From positions 4,883,301 through 4,947,300 of the forward strand of contig OX030957.1 of the NCBI GenBank assembly GCA_943735955.1: a DNA stretch of 64,000 nt, read 5' to 3'. Source of the stretch: Piscicola geometra. Lineage: Eukaryota > Annelida > Clitellata > Hirudinida > Piscicolidae. Positions 50,586 to 64,000 of the stretch are shown piece by piece. Every line of letters starts with the position of its first letter. The first letter of the stretch is position 1. A model generated the notes under the pieces. It was not told the origin of the DNA. It worked only from the letters and a program-made list of their open reading frames with translations, and did not search any database. The position numbers and the translations under genes were made by a program.

Positions 50586-51597
50586 ATTGAAACTGTTGAA
50601 ATTCTTAACCTAATTTTTTTTAAATAGATGTTTAAATATTTTAAACTTTAGTTATCATTCAAAATATAAATTTTATTTTAAAAAATTAATGTACTGTAAG
50701 TTTCGAAACATATACAAATAATAATGCTGTAGCTTTATTCATTCTAACTATTTGGGTAGAAAACAAAAACATTAAAACTATTTGTCCAAACAAAATATGT
50801 CAAGTCTATAATCACAGATAATGGGGAGATATAACATTCCGTATTGCACGAATTAATAAATTTTTTTATTTTTTAGCAATTGTTTTTTACAATTTAGCTT
50901 AACACATTTGAGGGAATAATGTGGCGTTTAGAAAATATATCTAGGCATTGAATATAATATGCCAAAAAGGCAACAATGAAAATCACTTTCGAAAGTATAT
51001 TAAAGCCGGTCACCATTATGAGATTCTAATATATTCCTATGTTCATTGTGTATTTTGAAATACTAAAGTCAACAATGCAAAAGTTTGTGGAATGTGTTGA
51101 ATAGATACATAAATTATCAACTTTAAATAAAAATTTCAATTAATAAATAAGATCGTAAAATTATGTGAGTTAAGTGCAGCATGAATTCTCAAGTACAAAA
51201 ATAAAAAAATAAAAAACTTGAAATTGGACTGAAAAAAGCCTCCATTTCACTATTGCTCTCTCTATACATCTGCATTTATCAGCATTACTTTTGAATAATA
51301 AAATAATATCAAATAAATAAATAAAGTTTTAATAATAATCTTACAAATAAGGTTTAAAAATTTCCAATAAAACGCTTTAAAGATGGCACAGTCAAATGGT
51401 TAAAATAAAAATTGTTTTTTAAATACCGTTTTAGATAGTTTAAACGTTAGAAATTTCTTAGATAATGACAGTGTGTCGTTGGTGACGATCTCATGCATGG
51501 TTTACTATGAAGTTCCATTTTGGAATTGCACCCACTTTGTAAAAAAAAGTATGAATAAAAATGCGCCTAAATGAGGCTGTTTCACAGTAGTCGAACT
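50586..51597. other. AT-rich DNA between methyltransferase copies
   Basis: No exon, RNA or clear repeat recognised; contains the 3' flank of methyltransferase copy 2. Confidence 0.4.
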
Positions 51598-52908
51598 TCA
51601 AAACTCACTCGTGAATTTAGTATTTGAACAGGTATAAAACGGCGGTTCAGGTTTGCAGTCCTTAACCACTGAAAGAGGTAATTTCCACACAGCAGCGAAA
51701 TGAATATTTGCAACAGGTCCGTCATGCACGTAACACAGGGGATGGGTGAGGGAAAAGGGAGAAACTTCCAAATTGACATGTCTGAACCGACTTGCTTGCT
51801 GGGTGCTCAGTTCTCTATTAGGGTAGCTTTTTAAAAACGTCGTCGTCATTAAATACGAACTGTTGCTCTTGGAAAACAGCTCCAAAACTCTGCGTAAGTT
51901 TTAAAACTTATAAATCATTTTTTTGGAAAACGAATAAAATATAAAAACGAACTTCGAAACGTCTGCGTCGTACAGGTGCTGTAACATCATCCTTGAGTGG
52001 ATAATGTCATAGGAATCGAGCTTTTCAGCGTTCACAACATCCTTAAAATAAAATTTCCATGGCTGCTTTTTGAAAAGTTCCATGTGGTTTTTAATGAGTT
52101 CAGGCACGATATCTATTCCAGTGTACTCCACGTCACTCCTCGTCTCGAGGAACCTGCTCATCCACGCCATGTCTCCGCACGGAGCGTCCAGCAGACGAAC
52201 TTTGTAGCCAGCTGGCTTGGTCTTCTTGATGGCGTTTATCAAGGTGTGCAGCACTGCACTCACCTCTTGTGAATAATTCAGAGTTGATCCTGGACCTAAT
52301 CGGTTAGTTTTAATCGTATGCTTTTGGAAACTCAAAAACAAAACTAAATCATTTAAGTGCATTTTTTATGATAAAAACTATAAAAAAATGATTAAATTAA
52401 ATTTTTAATTATTTTTTTCTTTATTCAAAATGTGGTTCAATTAACCTGAAGCGGTGATTCCTTTGAAGGATGTATCATAGTTGCTGCCCCATGCTCGATT
52501 CTTGAAGATCCCTTCGAAAGCTTTTTGTCTTGTTTCATTTTTTTCTCCTTCTTTTTTTAGAATATTTCCCAAAAAAACGTTATTTGAATTAATTTCAATT
52601 ATGTTTGAAGCTTGTGAAGTGTTATTGTTGACTCTCCCGATGATATCGCCACTAATACAATTCCTAACAATGTGATCATCTTGAAGTAGCTCTCCGGAAT
52701 TTTCAAGTTTATTCCGTTTTTCAAGTTTTTCATATGTTGGAAGAAAGACAGTGCCTATCTTTTCTTTTTCACGAATTCTTTTTTCTTCCTCATTCGCTGG
52801 AGAATACTCATTGATGCAAATTTGATTGAAATGCAATTTTAAAAAGTACAAGTTAAAAATAATGCTCAGAAAAAGTATGATCTTTCCTATGTGCTTTAAG
52901 CAATCCAT
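51598..52908 (-). CDS. Type II membrane SAM-dependent methyltransferase, copy 2
   Basis: Three exons in transcript order: 52908-52446, 52295-51953, 51889-51598. They total 1098 nt, 365 aa. Exon 2 has the same length (343 nt) and the same phases as in copy 1. The N-terminus MDCLKHIGKIILFLSIIFNL is again basic then hydrophobic. The stem is ~25 residues shorter. Motifs: AWGSNYDTSFKGITASG, GSTLNYSQEV, LLDAPCGDMAWM (189-200), YTGIDIVPELIKNHMELF, NSSYLMTTTFLKSYPN, FRHVNLEVSPFSLTHPLC, AVWKLPLSVV. The conserved GR-x-RPVNL of copy 1 is SRFRHVNL here, with His in place of Pro. The stem is strongly diverged from copy 1, while 168 bp of exon 2 (52102-52269) are nearly identical to 48721-48888. Confidence 0.8.
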
Positions 52909-53510
52909 TCAAGCAATGTAGATCTCTCGGTAGGAAAGCAGGTAACCTTTCAATTGCTTTCACCTGTATAAATTGTATACTATAAAACAATAAGGACTCA
53001 AAACAAGAATTGGAATAAATTATAATTTTATTTTTGTTAGTCAAAACTTCATTTAAAACTTTTTTTCATAAGTTATAATCTTTTTAAGTTGTAAAAATGG
53101 AAAACACTCTTTCGTTTCAAAGAATTTAATTTTTTTTACAAATATGAGCGTTACATGTTTCATTAAAGCATTTAACTAAAAATTATATAATTTTTTCAGA
53201 TCTCAGCGTTTTTAAACTTTATATGTAGCTGATATTTTAATCAGATGAATCAAAAATGCTTTTCAGAAATACATTTATTTAGGTATTGACATATATCATA
53301 TCAACATAGATAAGGATTCAATACAATTGCAAAAACGCTAAAATTTAAAAAAAACACATAAAATTGTGTTAAAATTTATAAAAATATAATGTTAAAATAG
53401 TCTTTAATGAACATAAAAATACTAATATAACAAAGTGCATAATAACTTCTCTATTAAAGTTACTTCCTTGTCAGAATGTAAATCGACAACACCTCCAATA
53501 GCTAAAATAT
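52909..53510. other. AT-rich 5' flank of methyltransferase copy 2
   Basis: No further exon recognised. The promoter of copy 2 is expected here; no motif can be assigned. Confidence 0.4.
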
Positions 53511-53518
53511 ATTTTAGT

Positions 53519-54038
53519 TAGAGACCGACCGAAATTCGGTTCGGTTTTTGTTTCAGCGCCGAAATTGTCAATTTTCTTAGTTTCGGCAATTTTTCGGTTT
53601 CGGCTGAATCTAAATTTACAATTTCGGTCGTTTTACGGTTTCGGTCGAAAATAATTATGTAATTTCGGCTCAATTTCGGTTTCAGCCGAAATAGATTTCA
53701 TATTTACCGAAAAACCGAAATTTTTATTTATCTTTGTAGTTTATCTGATATATCTGTATCCTCAATCGAACTATTGGGTTCAGGTTCGATTCTCTATTAT
53801 CTAATAGAGTTAGTTATCGTGGTTGATTGATTTATGGGTGTCATAAGACTAATTGTTCGAATAACATATACAAGCATCTGGAACAACAACATCCATTGTA
53901 TTTGAAATTTAAGTTAATTGGGATACGTTCAATGATTACAATTTCGGTTTAATTTCGGTTTCGGCCGAAAATTAATATTCAATTTTGGCCTAATTTCGGT
54001 TTCGGCCGAAAAAAAATATATGTTTCGGTCGGTCTCTA
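53519..54038. mobile_element. hAT-type MITE, 520 bp, with TIRs and 8-bp target site duplication
   Basis: Perfect terminal inverted repeats TAGAGACCGACCGAAA (53519-53534) and TTTCGGTCGGTCTCTA (54023-54038). Flanking 8-bp direct repeats ATTTTAGT (53511-53518) and ATTTTAAT (54039-54046) match at 7 of 8 bases, the target size of hAT elements. Both ends are packed with TTTCGG and CGAAA motifs in both orientations. The centre (about 53745-53930) is unrelated AT-rich DNA. There is no transposase frame, so it is non-autonomous. Confidence 0.88.
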
Positions 54039-54337
54039 ATTTTAATGAACTTTTGTTTCTGCCAGCCACCACCCATCTATCACCAAAGGTGCGCACAGTT
54101 AGTCAATGAAATAACTACGTTAACCGTTAATTAGTAAGCCAAAACGTTAACTTCTTTAGCCCTTATTTAGTTAATTTATTTTCAATTTAACGGAAGTTTC
54201 CGTTAAACACTAAAAAATTAATTTTTACTAATTTAAAATAATCTATGAAAAAAACTAGAGTTGAAAATACTTGAATGAAATGAAATATTACTCTTATAAT
54301 ATGACATTTTTAAATATTATTAAACTATAAAAATTTA

Positions 54338-54400
54338 TTAACCCTTAAACACCAACATGGGTCGATTCGACCCATACCATTATTCAATCGCTCACTGTGT
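54338..54400 (+). mobile_element. Possible piggyBac-like element end
   Basis: TTAA (54338-54341) is directly followed by CCCTTAAACACCAACATGGG. A perfect palindrome with one central base, ATGGGTCGATTCGACCCAT, occupies 54357-54375. A TTAA target followed by CCC and a subterminal hairpin is the layout of piggyBac-like ends. No matching right end (GGG-TTAA) was found nearby, so it is at best a solo or decayed end. Confidence 0.4.
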
Positions 54401-57400
54401 TTTTAATTGTCAAGTTATTTTGTTGTATTTTCATGACTGTCTTATTTTTATTGGAAATCTAACACATTTTTCAGATGTTAAATATCATTTATGGTTTCGA
54501 AATACAGCGATTTTGCATTTCACGGAGCAATTCTAGTAAATTAATAAATTATTTGTTAGTAAAACCTCCAGATGTTCTATTAGGTTGATTACAGCAGCAA
54601 TTCCCAAATTTTCGAATTAGCTCACCTCCGTGATTATTACCAAAAAATGACTTCACTTTTAAACAATACCCCGTTTTGGCATCACAAAGGCACCAATTTT
54701 TAAAGTTATATTTTTCCGATTTAGATGCATGTACTGTTCTAAACTAAAACAACTTCAAAACGGTTCAAACCTTTCATCCACCTTTACATACTCATGCGGA
54801 AATTGATAGTTTTATTGCCACATGTCATGATCAGCGCCCATTGGAGCTAACTTTGTTTTTTTGGCTTCAAAAACTTCTGATATTAATTAACTCAAAATCT
54901 CAGACATCAAGATATTAATTCACATATATTTCATCATATTAATTGGCTAATACACAGAAAACAGTCTTTGACCACAATGTCTGTAATGGTTCACCTCTAC
55001 CATTATAAACCCCTAGTGACGTCTTTAAAAAAAAGTTTTATTAATTATTTTAAAAAATATATGAAAATGTTACAAAAAATCACTATAAATCAAAAATAAT
55101 AATTTTTTAGTGAAAACATCATTGAAATATGCGATGGGTTGGACGCCAAAGTTATTTTTATTTATTGGTGTTAGTGAAGACATAGAATGAGACAAATGCC
55201 AAATAAAATATATTCATAATTTAATATCTCTTTTCTCCTTTGCTGTTTCTTTATTTTATCAATGTGGGGCTTGTTTTTCTCAATGAAAAGTAGAATACTA
55301 AATTATCATCTAGCATTACATCAACCCCACAAATTAATAGATTAACACACTGATAGAAGTAAAAAAAAAATTTAATGAATTCTCAATGAATTCAAAAGTT
55401 AATTTTGAATTGAAATCATTAAGAAAAAATTTAACTATGTTATCAACGTTTTAGCGGATAAACGATTTGTTGCCCAGCTTTGCCCAACACCTATCAGCCT
55501 GTCATCAATCGATCAGCCATTCACTCAAAATCATGATTTAAATTTAATAAAGAACTTCTCTCTCACATTGCATCTACTCAATAATTAATGTTCTTCAAAA
55601 AAATTCCTCGTATTATCTCAACTAAAACTGTTTTATTCACAACATTCTTGTCTAGAAAAATCAATAAATCTTTAATGAATGAGTTATAGACTGAAAAGAA
55701 AGCTATTTTTTCATTATGCCTTTTAAGACGCTGTTTTATGCCCTTTCTTGACCTTTGTTATGGATGTTTTTTTCCCATACTCTCCCATGTATCGTAAGGC
55801 TTTGGTTACTTTTAAATGGAATTTATTAAGACGTATAAATATTTTTTATTTATACACAAAAAAATACGGAAATGTTTTTGAGGTAAGTAAGTTAATATCC
55901 ATTTGGTTTATTTTAGTTATTATAAAATGTAAAATGTTTCTAAAGTTATAAAACATTCAAACTTTTCTTAATTCATTAATCAAAAAGATCTATAAAAACA
56001 TTTTTATAGATAAATATCATTTATCAAATTGAATTTACAGTTTAAAAAACTTTCCGACCTTATTTAATAACGGCATCCATATTAAAATTATTCATATAAA
56101 GCTGAATATAGGCTAAAAATATTTTTCCTACCTAGTACTGCAACTACTAGAAGTAAATCACCAATAATTTGTTTTAAAAATTCGGCCTTCATCATGTGTT
56201 AGACTCAAACCTCCCCAGACGATGTTGTGAAGATTCAGCAAAGTTCGGAAATAAACTTTTGAACAAAACCTAAATCAGTGATGGAGTAAGGATGGATGGA
56301 TGGAAAAAACTAAGTATTTAAAAACTCAATTTTTAAAGAAATATTTTCATATTATAAATTAATAGGAAACTAAAAATCTATTTAAATAGCATCATAAAAA
56401 TAATACGTATTATAAATTACCATCATTCATTTTACCAGAGAATAAATTCATATATGCAAAACAATTAACTAATTATTGTCATTTTCAATTGCATCAAAGG
56501 GTGAATTCAACTAATAAATGATGTAATGCAATTAATAATTTCTTGAACACAACATCAACATATATTTTTGAGCCTCAAGGCTTAACGATGGCGCCAAAAA
56601 ATTTATTAATCTCTTCATTAATCAAGCAAACAACACAACTACCTACATATCTGCGCTTTTAAGAAGCATTCCTTCTCCTTTATTATTATTAATATCTTTA
56701 TACTTTTCAGTAATCCTTTTTTGCTAATGTTACCATCGCTATTCTAGATTTTTCTGTTTTAGCAATCCATCTTTAAAAATATGTTTTTATTATGCCATTC
56801 CAATTATTTTTAGTTTATTTGAACAATCTTTATGCAAACCATTTTTAACAATGAAGCATCTACAGCTCTGAACTACATTATTCTATTTTAATGAGTTTAA
56901 TTCCAATGTAGTTATTTTTAAACATCTCCAATTGCTTAGCCGATCGTATGAGAAAAATAAAAAAAAGATTTTAAAAATCAATGATTTTTTTTTAAAGTTT
57001 AAGTAACAAACCAAAAATATATAATTTTAAAAGTTTAAAATGTTTAAATTGTGGAAAATATAATGGCATGCCGCTTCTGACAAGCGCCTGGAAGAGAACA
57101 TATGCCTTCAGGCCTATGGCGTTTCGCCATTTGTATCTTTAAGCTTCATTAGAACTCACAAATATTCTCTAGATCATATGGTTTGTTCAGATTGGAAATT
57201 AATAAATTGAAAGAATTTTATCGCACTAGTTTATAAATAATAATTATTGATAATTTCAAGCCATAAAACAATTGAAATCGCACCCTCAATTCATCAACTG
57301 TGTTTTCCATTATTGGACGATGATGTTTTATGCGTTCAATCACCTTGATATTTGAGGTTTATGAACATATTTGCACACACACACTTCAAACACAATGAAG

Positions 57401-57540
57401 GACACAGAGTTGCACATACGAGCTTCTCGGACCCTCGTGAGAATCAACAAGCTACAATCTTAAAATTATTTATACAAACACACCAAAAAAATAACACATA
57501 CTCACGTTCAAACACATAAACATAAATACAAACCCACACA
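54401..57540. other. AT-rich intergenic DNA
   Basis: Gene-poor. Family C repeat copy at 56182-56276. A 67-codon frame at 55748-55951 has a good GTAAGT after YGNVFE but no recognisable domain. Nothing else I can support. Confidence 0.4.
56182..56276 (-). repeat. Dispersed repeat family C, copy 2
   Basis: Minus-strand TTCCGAACTTTGCTGAATCT, TCACAACATCGTCTGGGGAG, GTTTGAGTCTAACACATGAT, GAAGGCCGAATTT. The shared block with 49929-50020 includes the B-box-like GGTTTGAGTC. Confidence 0.5.
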
Positions 57541-57559
57541 CACATACACGCAAACACAC

Positions 57560-57722
57560 AAATATATTACCCCAAGCGGCCAGCTGTTAAACGCCAATCA
57601 GCGAGAGGCTCCCCCTTCATTATATATGCCACATATGATACTCCAGACTGCTTTGATTGGCAGCAACGCCTGTTCGCCTCCATCATCTTACCTTTTGACT
57701 CTCACCATTGCTTCTCTTGCAC
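57560..57722. promoter_or_regulatory. Complex-sequence block with CCAAT and TATA-like motifs upstream of FoxL2
   Basis: An island of balanced composition in AT-rich DNA. CCAATCAGCG at 57595-57604, TATATATGCC at 57621-57630 and GATTGGCAGC at 57655-57664 form a CCAAT / TATA / inverted CCAAT arrangement. It lies 2.5 kb 5' of FoxL2 and immediately before the (GT)n tract. A regulatory role is inference only. Confidence 0.3.
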
Positions 57723-60217
<2,495 letters not shown>

Positions 60218-61039
60218 ATGGCTCAAAGCAACAACAACAACAGCAACAACAACGACAGCAACACCAAGAAGCCTCCTTATTCCTACGTTGCACTGATCGC
60301 AATGGCCATCAAGGATTCCAAAGAAAAACGACTGACGCTCAACGCCATCTACCAATACATCATCAGAAAGTTTCCTTACTTCGAACGCAACAGAAAAGGC
60401 TGGCAGAATAGTATTCGACATAATTTGAGTCTTAACGAATGCTTTGTGAAAGTGCCGAGAGACGGCGGAGGGGAAAGAAAAGGCAACTTTTGGGCTCTAG
60501 ACGAATCAATAAAATTTGAAGATATGTTCGAGAAAGGAAATTTCAGAAGACGAAGAAGAATGAAAAGGCCTCTCAGACCGCCTGTTTCGTTCCAACAGAA
60601 GTTCTACCTCTCCAGATTTTCAACTCCAGAATGCGTTCATCTCTACAACTCCGGCTTTCCGAACAACGACAACTGTTTCAACTACAACTACTTATCGCAT
60701 CCTTCCTACAATAATAACAACAACAGCAACGCGATACCCAACAAAGCCGATCTAGTCAAGAAAATACCACATGAAACAGTGCCATTCGAGTGGAACGCCA
60801 ACTGCAACAACTACTTCCAGAATATTCCTTTCAAGAATGATATCCACAAACCGTCCTACCTACAAGCACCCATGAGCGCGGATAAGGGCCACATGCTCAA
60901 CCACTTCAACTACCTCGAACACAGCCCACAACTCGACCCCATCAATTCGCCCAACTATTTCAACTTCTACTACGACAAGAACCACGTTAGCAACCCATGG
61001 ACCGAAAAATACACGCGATATGTAATCGAAAACAAATGA
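60218..61039 (+). CDS. FoxL2: Forkhead box transcription factor FoxL2, intronless
   Basis: A single exon of 822 nt, 273 aa. After a short Asn-rich leader, a complete forkhead domain spans about residues 17-112: [60 protein letters not shown] and [19 protein letters not shown]. It is followed by [20 protein letters not shown], the basic nuclear-localisation segment that is diagnostic of FoxL2. Helix 3 ([16 protein letters not shown]) contacts DNA. Vertebrate FOXL2 is also intronless, and it controls ovarian fate and female somatic gonad identity; a gonadal role here is inferred. The poly-Ala tract of mammalian FOXL2 is absent; the C-terminal half is Asn/Tyr/His-rich and not conserved. Confidence 0.95.
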   Translation: MAQSNNNNSNNNDSNTKKPPYSYVALIAMAIKDSKEKRLTLNAIYQYIIRKFPYFERNRKGWQNSIRHNLSLNECFVKVPRDGGGERKGNFWALDESIKFEDMFEKGNFRRRRRMKRPLRPPVSFQQKFYLSRFSTPECVHLYNSGFPNNDNCFNYNYLSHPSYNNNNNSNAIPNKADLVKKIPHETVPFEWNANCNNYFQNIPFKNDIHKPSYLQAPMSADKGHMLNHFNYLEHSPQLDPINSPNYFNFYYDKNHVSNPWTEKYTRYVIENK

Positions 61040-61265
61040 TCCACCCTCTTCTATTCCTCAAACCAACATGTCTTGGTTCATAGTCGCTTATGATTTGTGG
61101 TTTTATTGGAAATTGGTTAATTCCAAATGGTAAATGTAAATACAATTTGACGTTGATTTCTTTCAGTCGGACATTTAGTTGAAGATTTCAAGTATTTTTT
61201 GCCCAAGTATTTATTTATTTTTGAAAATACAGTTGATTGTAACATAAATGCTAAATACGTTTTTA

Positions 61266-61271
61266 AATAAA
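61266..61271 (+). terminator. Candidate poly(A) signal of FoxL2
   Basis: AATAAA 227 bp past the stop codon. Confidence 0.5.
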
Positions 61272-62020
61272 CTTTGTTTTTACAAGAGAAACGGAAAAAT
61301 TATTAATAAAATCACATAATTGTAAGAATTTTCAGTTTAAAGTTCTTTGTAAACCTTTTTTTCATGTTAAATTTAAAACTAGTTATTATCCAAATATAAT
61401 CATATTGACAACATAAAATGCAAAATTAATGTTTGCAAAACTATTTTCTTCATAATTTTCTCTTCAAGAAAATTTCAAAATATTCGCTTGGAAAACGTCA
61501 AAAATGTTCCAGAGCTAATAGGCAGTTGTGGTTGAAGGTAAAATAAGGCAGTTTAAAATTGTTTAAAAAATCTTATTGAAGAATAAGTTAAAAACACTAG
61601 ATGCCAAGAAATAATTTGATTAAATGCTGCTGAAAAACCAATGAAGATAGAATATTTTAAATAAACTTATTTTATTAACTAAAAAATTTTTTCAGACAAT
61701 ACAGTTTTGACAAAAACTAAACATTAATTTAGAATAGAGTTTATTTTATTTTTAAATGATTTAAAAAAAATAAATATCCATCAAACCTAACTCATTAATC
61801 TTTTAGGGTTTAAATGCTTTTGATGCTTTCCATTGATTCATATTAATTTTCACGACATTATCCACTACTGGAAACCTTCGGTTTCAATGGAGATTGGCTC
61901 ATTTACTTTTTTACCCCTAAAATAGGCATTTAATTATTGAAGTTTTCAGAATAAATCATTTTAAATCATTACTGAAAGAATATTTCAGTTGGTGTTTTAA
62001 TATTTATAAATTTCCCCCAT
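61272..62020. other. AT-rich DNA downstream of FoxL2
   Basis: No gene or structured repeat recognised. Confidence 0.4.
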
Positions 62021-62500
62021 ACTGTGAAAACCCAGATTTTTCGGAACCTCATTATGTTCAGACCATCATTTAAAAAAACAAAACTTATTGGGCCCTTAGT
62101 TTAGACACAATATTTAGAAAACTAGAATGTCTTCGATGGAAATTGAAGAAAAATGGGAGAAAATTATATCATTAAAAACTTGTATAAAGTATGTTTTAAA
62201 AAAGCAATGTTAAGAATAGAAAGACGAATGAGCAAACCACTTCAATTATTGCCTTATAATACCAGATATTTCGTACACCTATAATGTTCAGACACCATCA
62301 TTTTTCGAAAAAACAATTGTTTTTGAGTCTTTTATTCGGCATAGATTTTATAAACTAGAATGTCTATGATGTAATTATGACAAAAAATAATAATAATAAT
62401 ATAACACCGGAATTTTAATAATAATATTATACATTTAAATAGACTTAGAATGGAAAGTATCATGAGCAAGAACTTCAAGATTTATCATTTAGAATTTTTT
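62021..62500 (+). repeat. Dispersed repeat family B, tandem dimer
   Basis: Two units about 230 bp apart. CCAGATTTTTCGGAACCTCA (62031) and CCAGATATTTCGTACACCTA (62262) are each followed by ATGTTCAGAC(A)CCATCATTT, then ATAAACTAGAATGTCTATGA or its variant, and a GAA(T/G)(A/G)GAAAG-ATGAGCAA-type block. The single copy at 40338-40560 has the same order. Confidence 0.6.
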
Positions 62501-62639
62501 TGAATTAGTTGAAAAATTATTTGTCGTTTTTAAATTAATTTTTTTTATTGTGCAATATATTGTATTTCCACGGTACTCAATTTATACTTAATTAAAACTT
62601 TTCTTATTAACAAGCCCATTGAAACTGATCAAGCTGGTG

Positions 62640-62830
62640 ATAACGACGATTTTACGATGACGAGAACAAGAATGACTATTTCATCATGACGATGATAACG
62701 GATAATGGCCGGTGACCTAGTGGTGTCATGGCGAGGAAGTAAATTGAATCAGCGAGTCTTCCGAGGGTATTATTCCTGCGCGAGCAACGATGCAATCCCT
62801 CATAAAGAAGCCTCTCTGCTGTCTTCTTAA
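62640..62830 (+). repeat. Possible tRNA-derived SINE fragment
   Basis: GGCCGGTGACCTAGTGGTGT at 62707-62726 fits a pol III A box (TGACCTAGTGG), and AAATTGAATCAGCGAG some 20 bp later is a weak B-box match. GC is clearly above the flanks. tRNA origin is inferred. Confidence 0.35.
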
Positions 62831-64000
62831 ATTCCTCTAAAAGGCTCAATCTCCATTTATGAATTTAAAATTTTATTTATATCAAAATCAATTTAGTTAA
62901 GATCGGAAGTTTCAGATACATGAGAATTAAAACCATTGACTAATAAGTATGTAATTATTCGTGCAAAAACGAAATTTTCAGTGTCAGCATTATTCTTACT
63001 TTCACGAAGTCCTGGAAAGCATAATGGATGGGAGAGTTTTTAAGAGATAATCCAACGCATACTAAATCCTTACACGGATGATAATCTTGCCGCTTGTTCA
63101 GCTTGCCGTTGCATCCAATAAATGATCCAGCGTGATAATACATTTTTTCGGTTCCGCTATATTACCCCAATGCTGAGTTATCTTAGGGGTTGCTAACGCT
63201 TTTATGGGCGCCTATTATTCAATCTACGCCACTTTCCAGCCATTATGCACTCCTCTGTCACCCTCGAGTGTAGGGTCAAAACAGTTTATGTTCTCTTGCC
63301 ACATTCTTTTACAACCTTTTGCCCCAAAATTCGTCTTTTGAGAAGTTTTATTTTTTGAGTATTTTTTGTGTGCTACAAAACCACTCTGATGGAAAAATAA
63401 TGAGTCAAGAATGCCAAAAGGATCCTTTGTCGTTTGTGTTCCTGAAAGGTTTTTTAAAAAACAAACATTTTTTTCAATGATAGAAAAGCACTAAACCTTC
63501 CACATTAATAAATTATGTTTTTTTCTAAGATATCATTTTATTTTTATATTTCACAATCGAAAAAAGTTTCTATAAACCATTTTGAATGATCTTTTTTTAA
63601 TTTAAAAATACTAAAACTATATAATTTTTCTTTTTTTTATAATTATATATTTTTTAATTCAGCGAAATACATCAGTGCAAAGCATTATGCTTTCGTTACG
63701 CCTGCAAGAAAGCACAGCCATGAGCCAACGAAAGCGTCGTTTTCTACTTAGAATCTCCTGTTATTTCTTGTCCTGTCATTCTTATACGTGATATATAAAA
63801 GAAAATTAATGTTTTAAAAGAAGGTTTTTTCGCATATTAAAAGTTTCTTTTCAATTAACATTTTCAAATCACATAATTTGCATTTTTAATAAATCTAAAT
63901 TGTGTGAAAAATAAATATATAATTTTAAATATGGATTTTTTTCTCACAAATTAAAGAAATTATTTTTAAAAACTATATTTTTTTCAATGTCTTCGAAACC
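62831..64000. other. Intergenic DNA at the right edge
   Basis: Mostly AT-rich. A more complex stretch at 62995-63300 includes a minus-strand open frame (63143-62955, LNKRQDYHPCKDLVCVGLSL) that ends at a GTAAGA donor-like site; I cannot assign it to a family and do not call it a gene. Confidence 0.35.

Noticed and set aside
55748..55951. Plus-strand 67-codon frame ending near a GTAAGT
   Set aside because: Possible transposase exon remnant, but no recognisable motif and no partner exon.
62955..63143. Minus-strand frame with LNKRQDYHPCKDLVCVGLSL
   Set aside because: It has an acceptor-like and donor-like border and could be an orphan exon, but no neighbouring exon or family supports it.

Overview
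The window is animal nuclear DNA. It is AT-rich, and its genes carry many short GT-AG introns. Microsatellites and minisatellites are abundant, and there are scattered fragments of non-LTR retrotransposons and small DNA transposons. The gene set (NEDD4-type HECT ligase, SCPEP1, fibrillar collagen, SNX17, heparan sulfate 6-O-sulfotransferase, an SR-rich CTD-associated factor, FoxL2) is bilaterian. Intron style and repeats suggest an invertebrate, perhaps a lophotrochozoan, but species cannot be read from the sequence. Gene models were built by hand from splice signals, reading phase and remembered family alignments.

Layout. 1-4426 (+): last ten exons of a NEDD4-family E3 ubiquitin ligase. 7169-12486 (+): complete 14-exon serine carboxypeptidase SCPEP1. 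14214-27670 (+): complete fibrillar procollagen of 53 coding exons, whose spliced exons give a main triple helix of exactly 338 Gly-X-Y triplets. 28799-34229 (-): complete 15-exon sorting nexin SNX17. 34538-38660 (+): 5-exon HS 6-O-sulfotransferase with an unusually long charged C-terminal tail; its ATG lies only 308 bp from the SNX17 ATG, so the two are divergent. 41725-44930 (-): SR-rich protein with a PHRF1/SCAF1-like C-terminal domain. 48189-49590 and 51598-52908 (-): tandem pair of single-pass type II membrane methyltransferases. 60218-61039 (+): intronless FoxL2.

The rest is gene-poor. It holds a degraded LINE at about 45.6-46.8 kb, LINE fragments at 39.9-40.3 and 50.1-50.6 kb, a 520-bp hAT-type MITE with intact terminal inverted repeats and an 8-bp target duplication at 53.5-54.0 kb, a possible piggyBac-like end at 54.3 kb, a long (GT)n tract at 57.7 kb, and several small dispersed repeat families.

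There is no operon-like logic. Several genes do act in the secretory or extracellular space: procollagen, HS sulfation and the putative Golgi methyltransferases. The most interesting items are the type II methyltransferase pair (candidate glycan-modifying enzymes, with a sharp gene-conversion tract), the collagen C-propeptide lacking both inter-chain cysteines, the HS6ST tail, and the Glu-to-Gln change next to the SCPEP1 catalytic serine.
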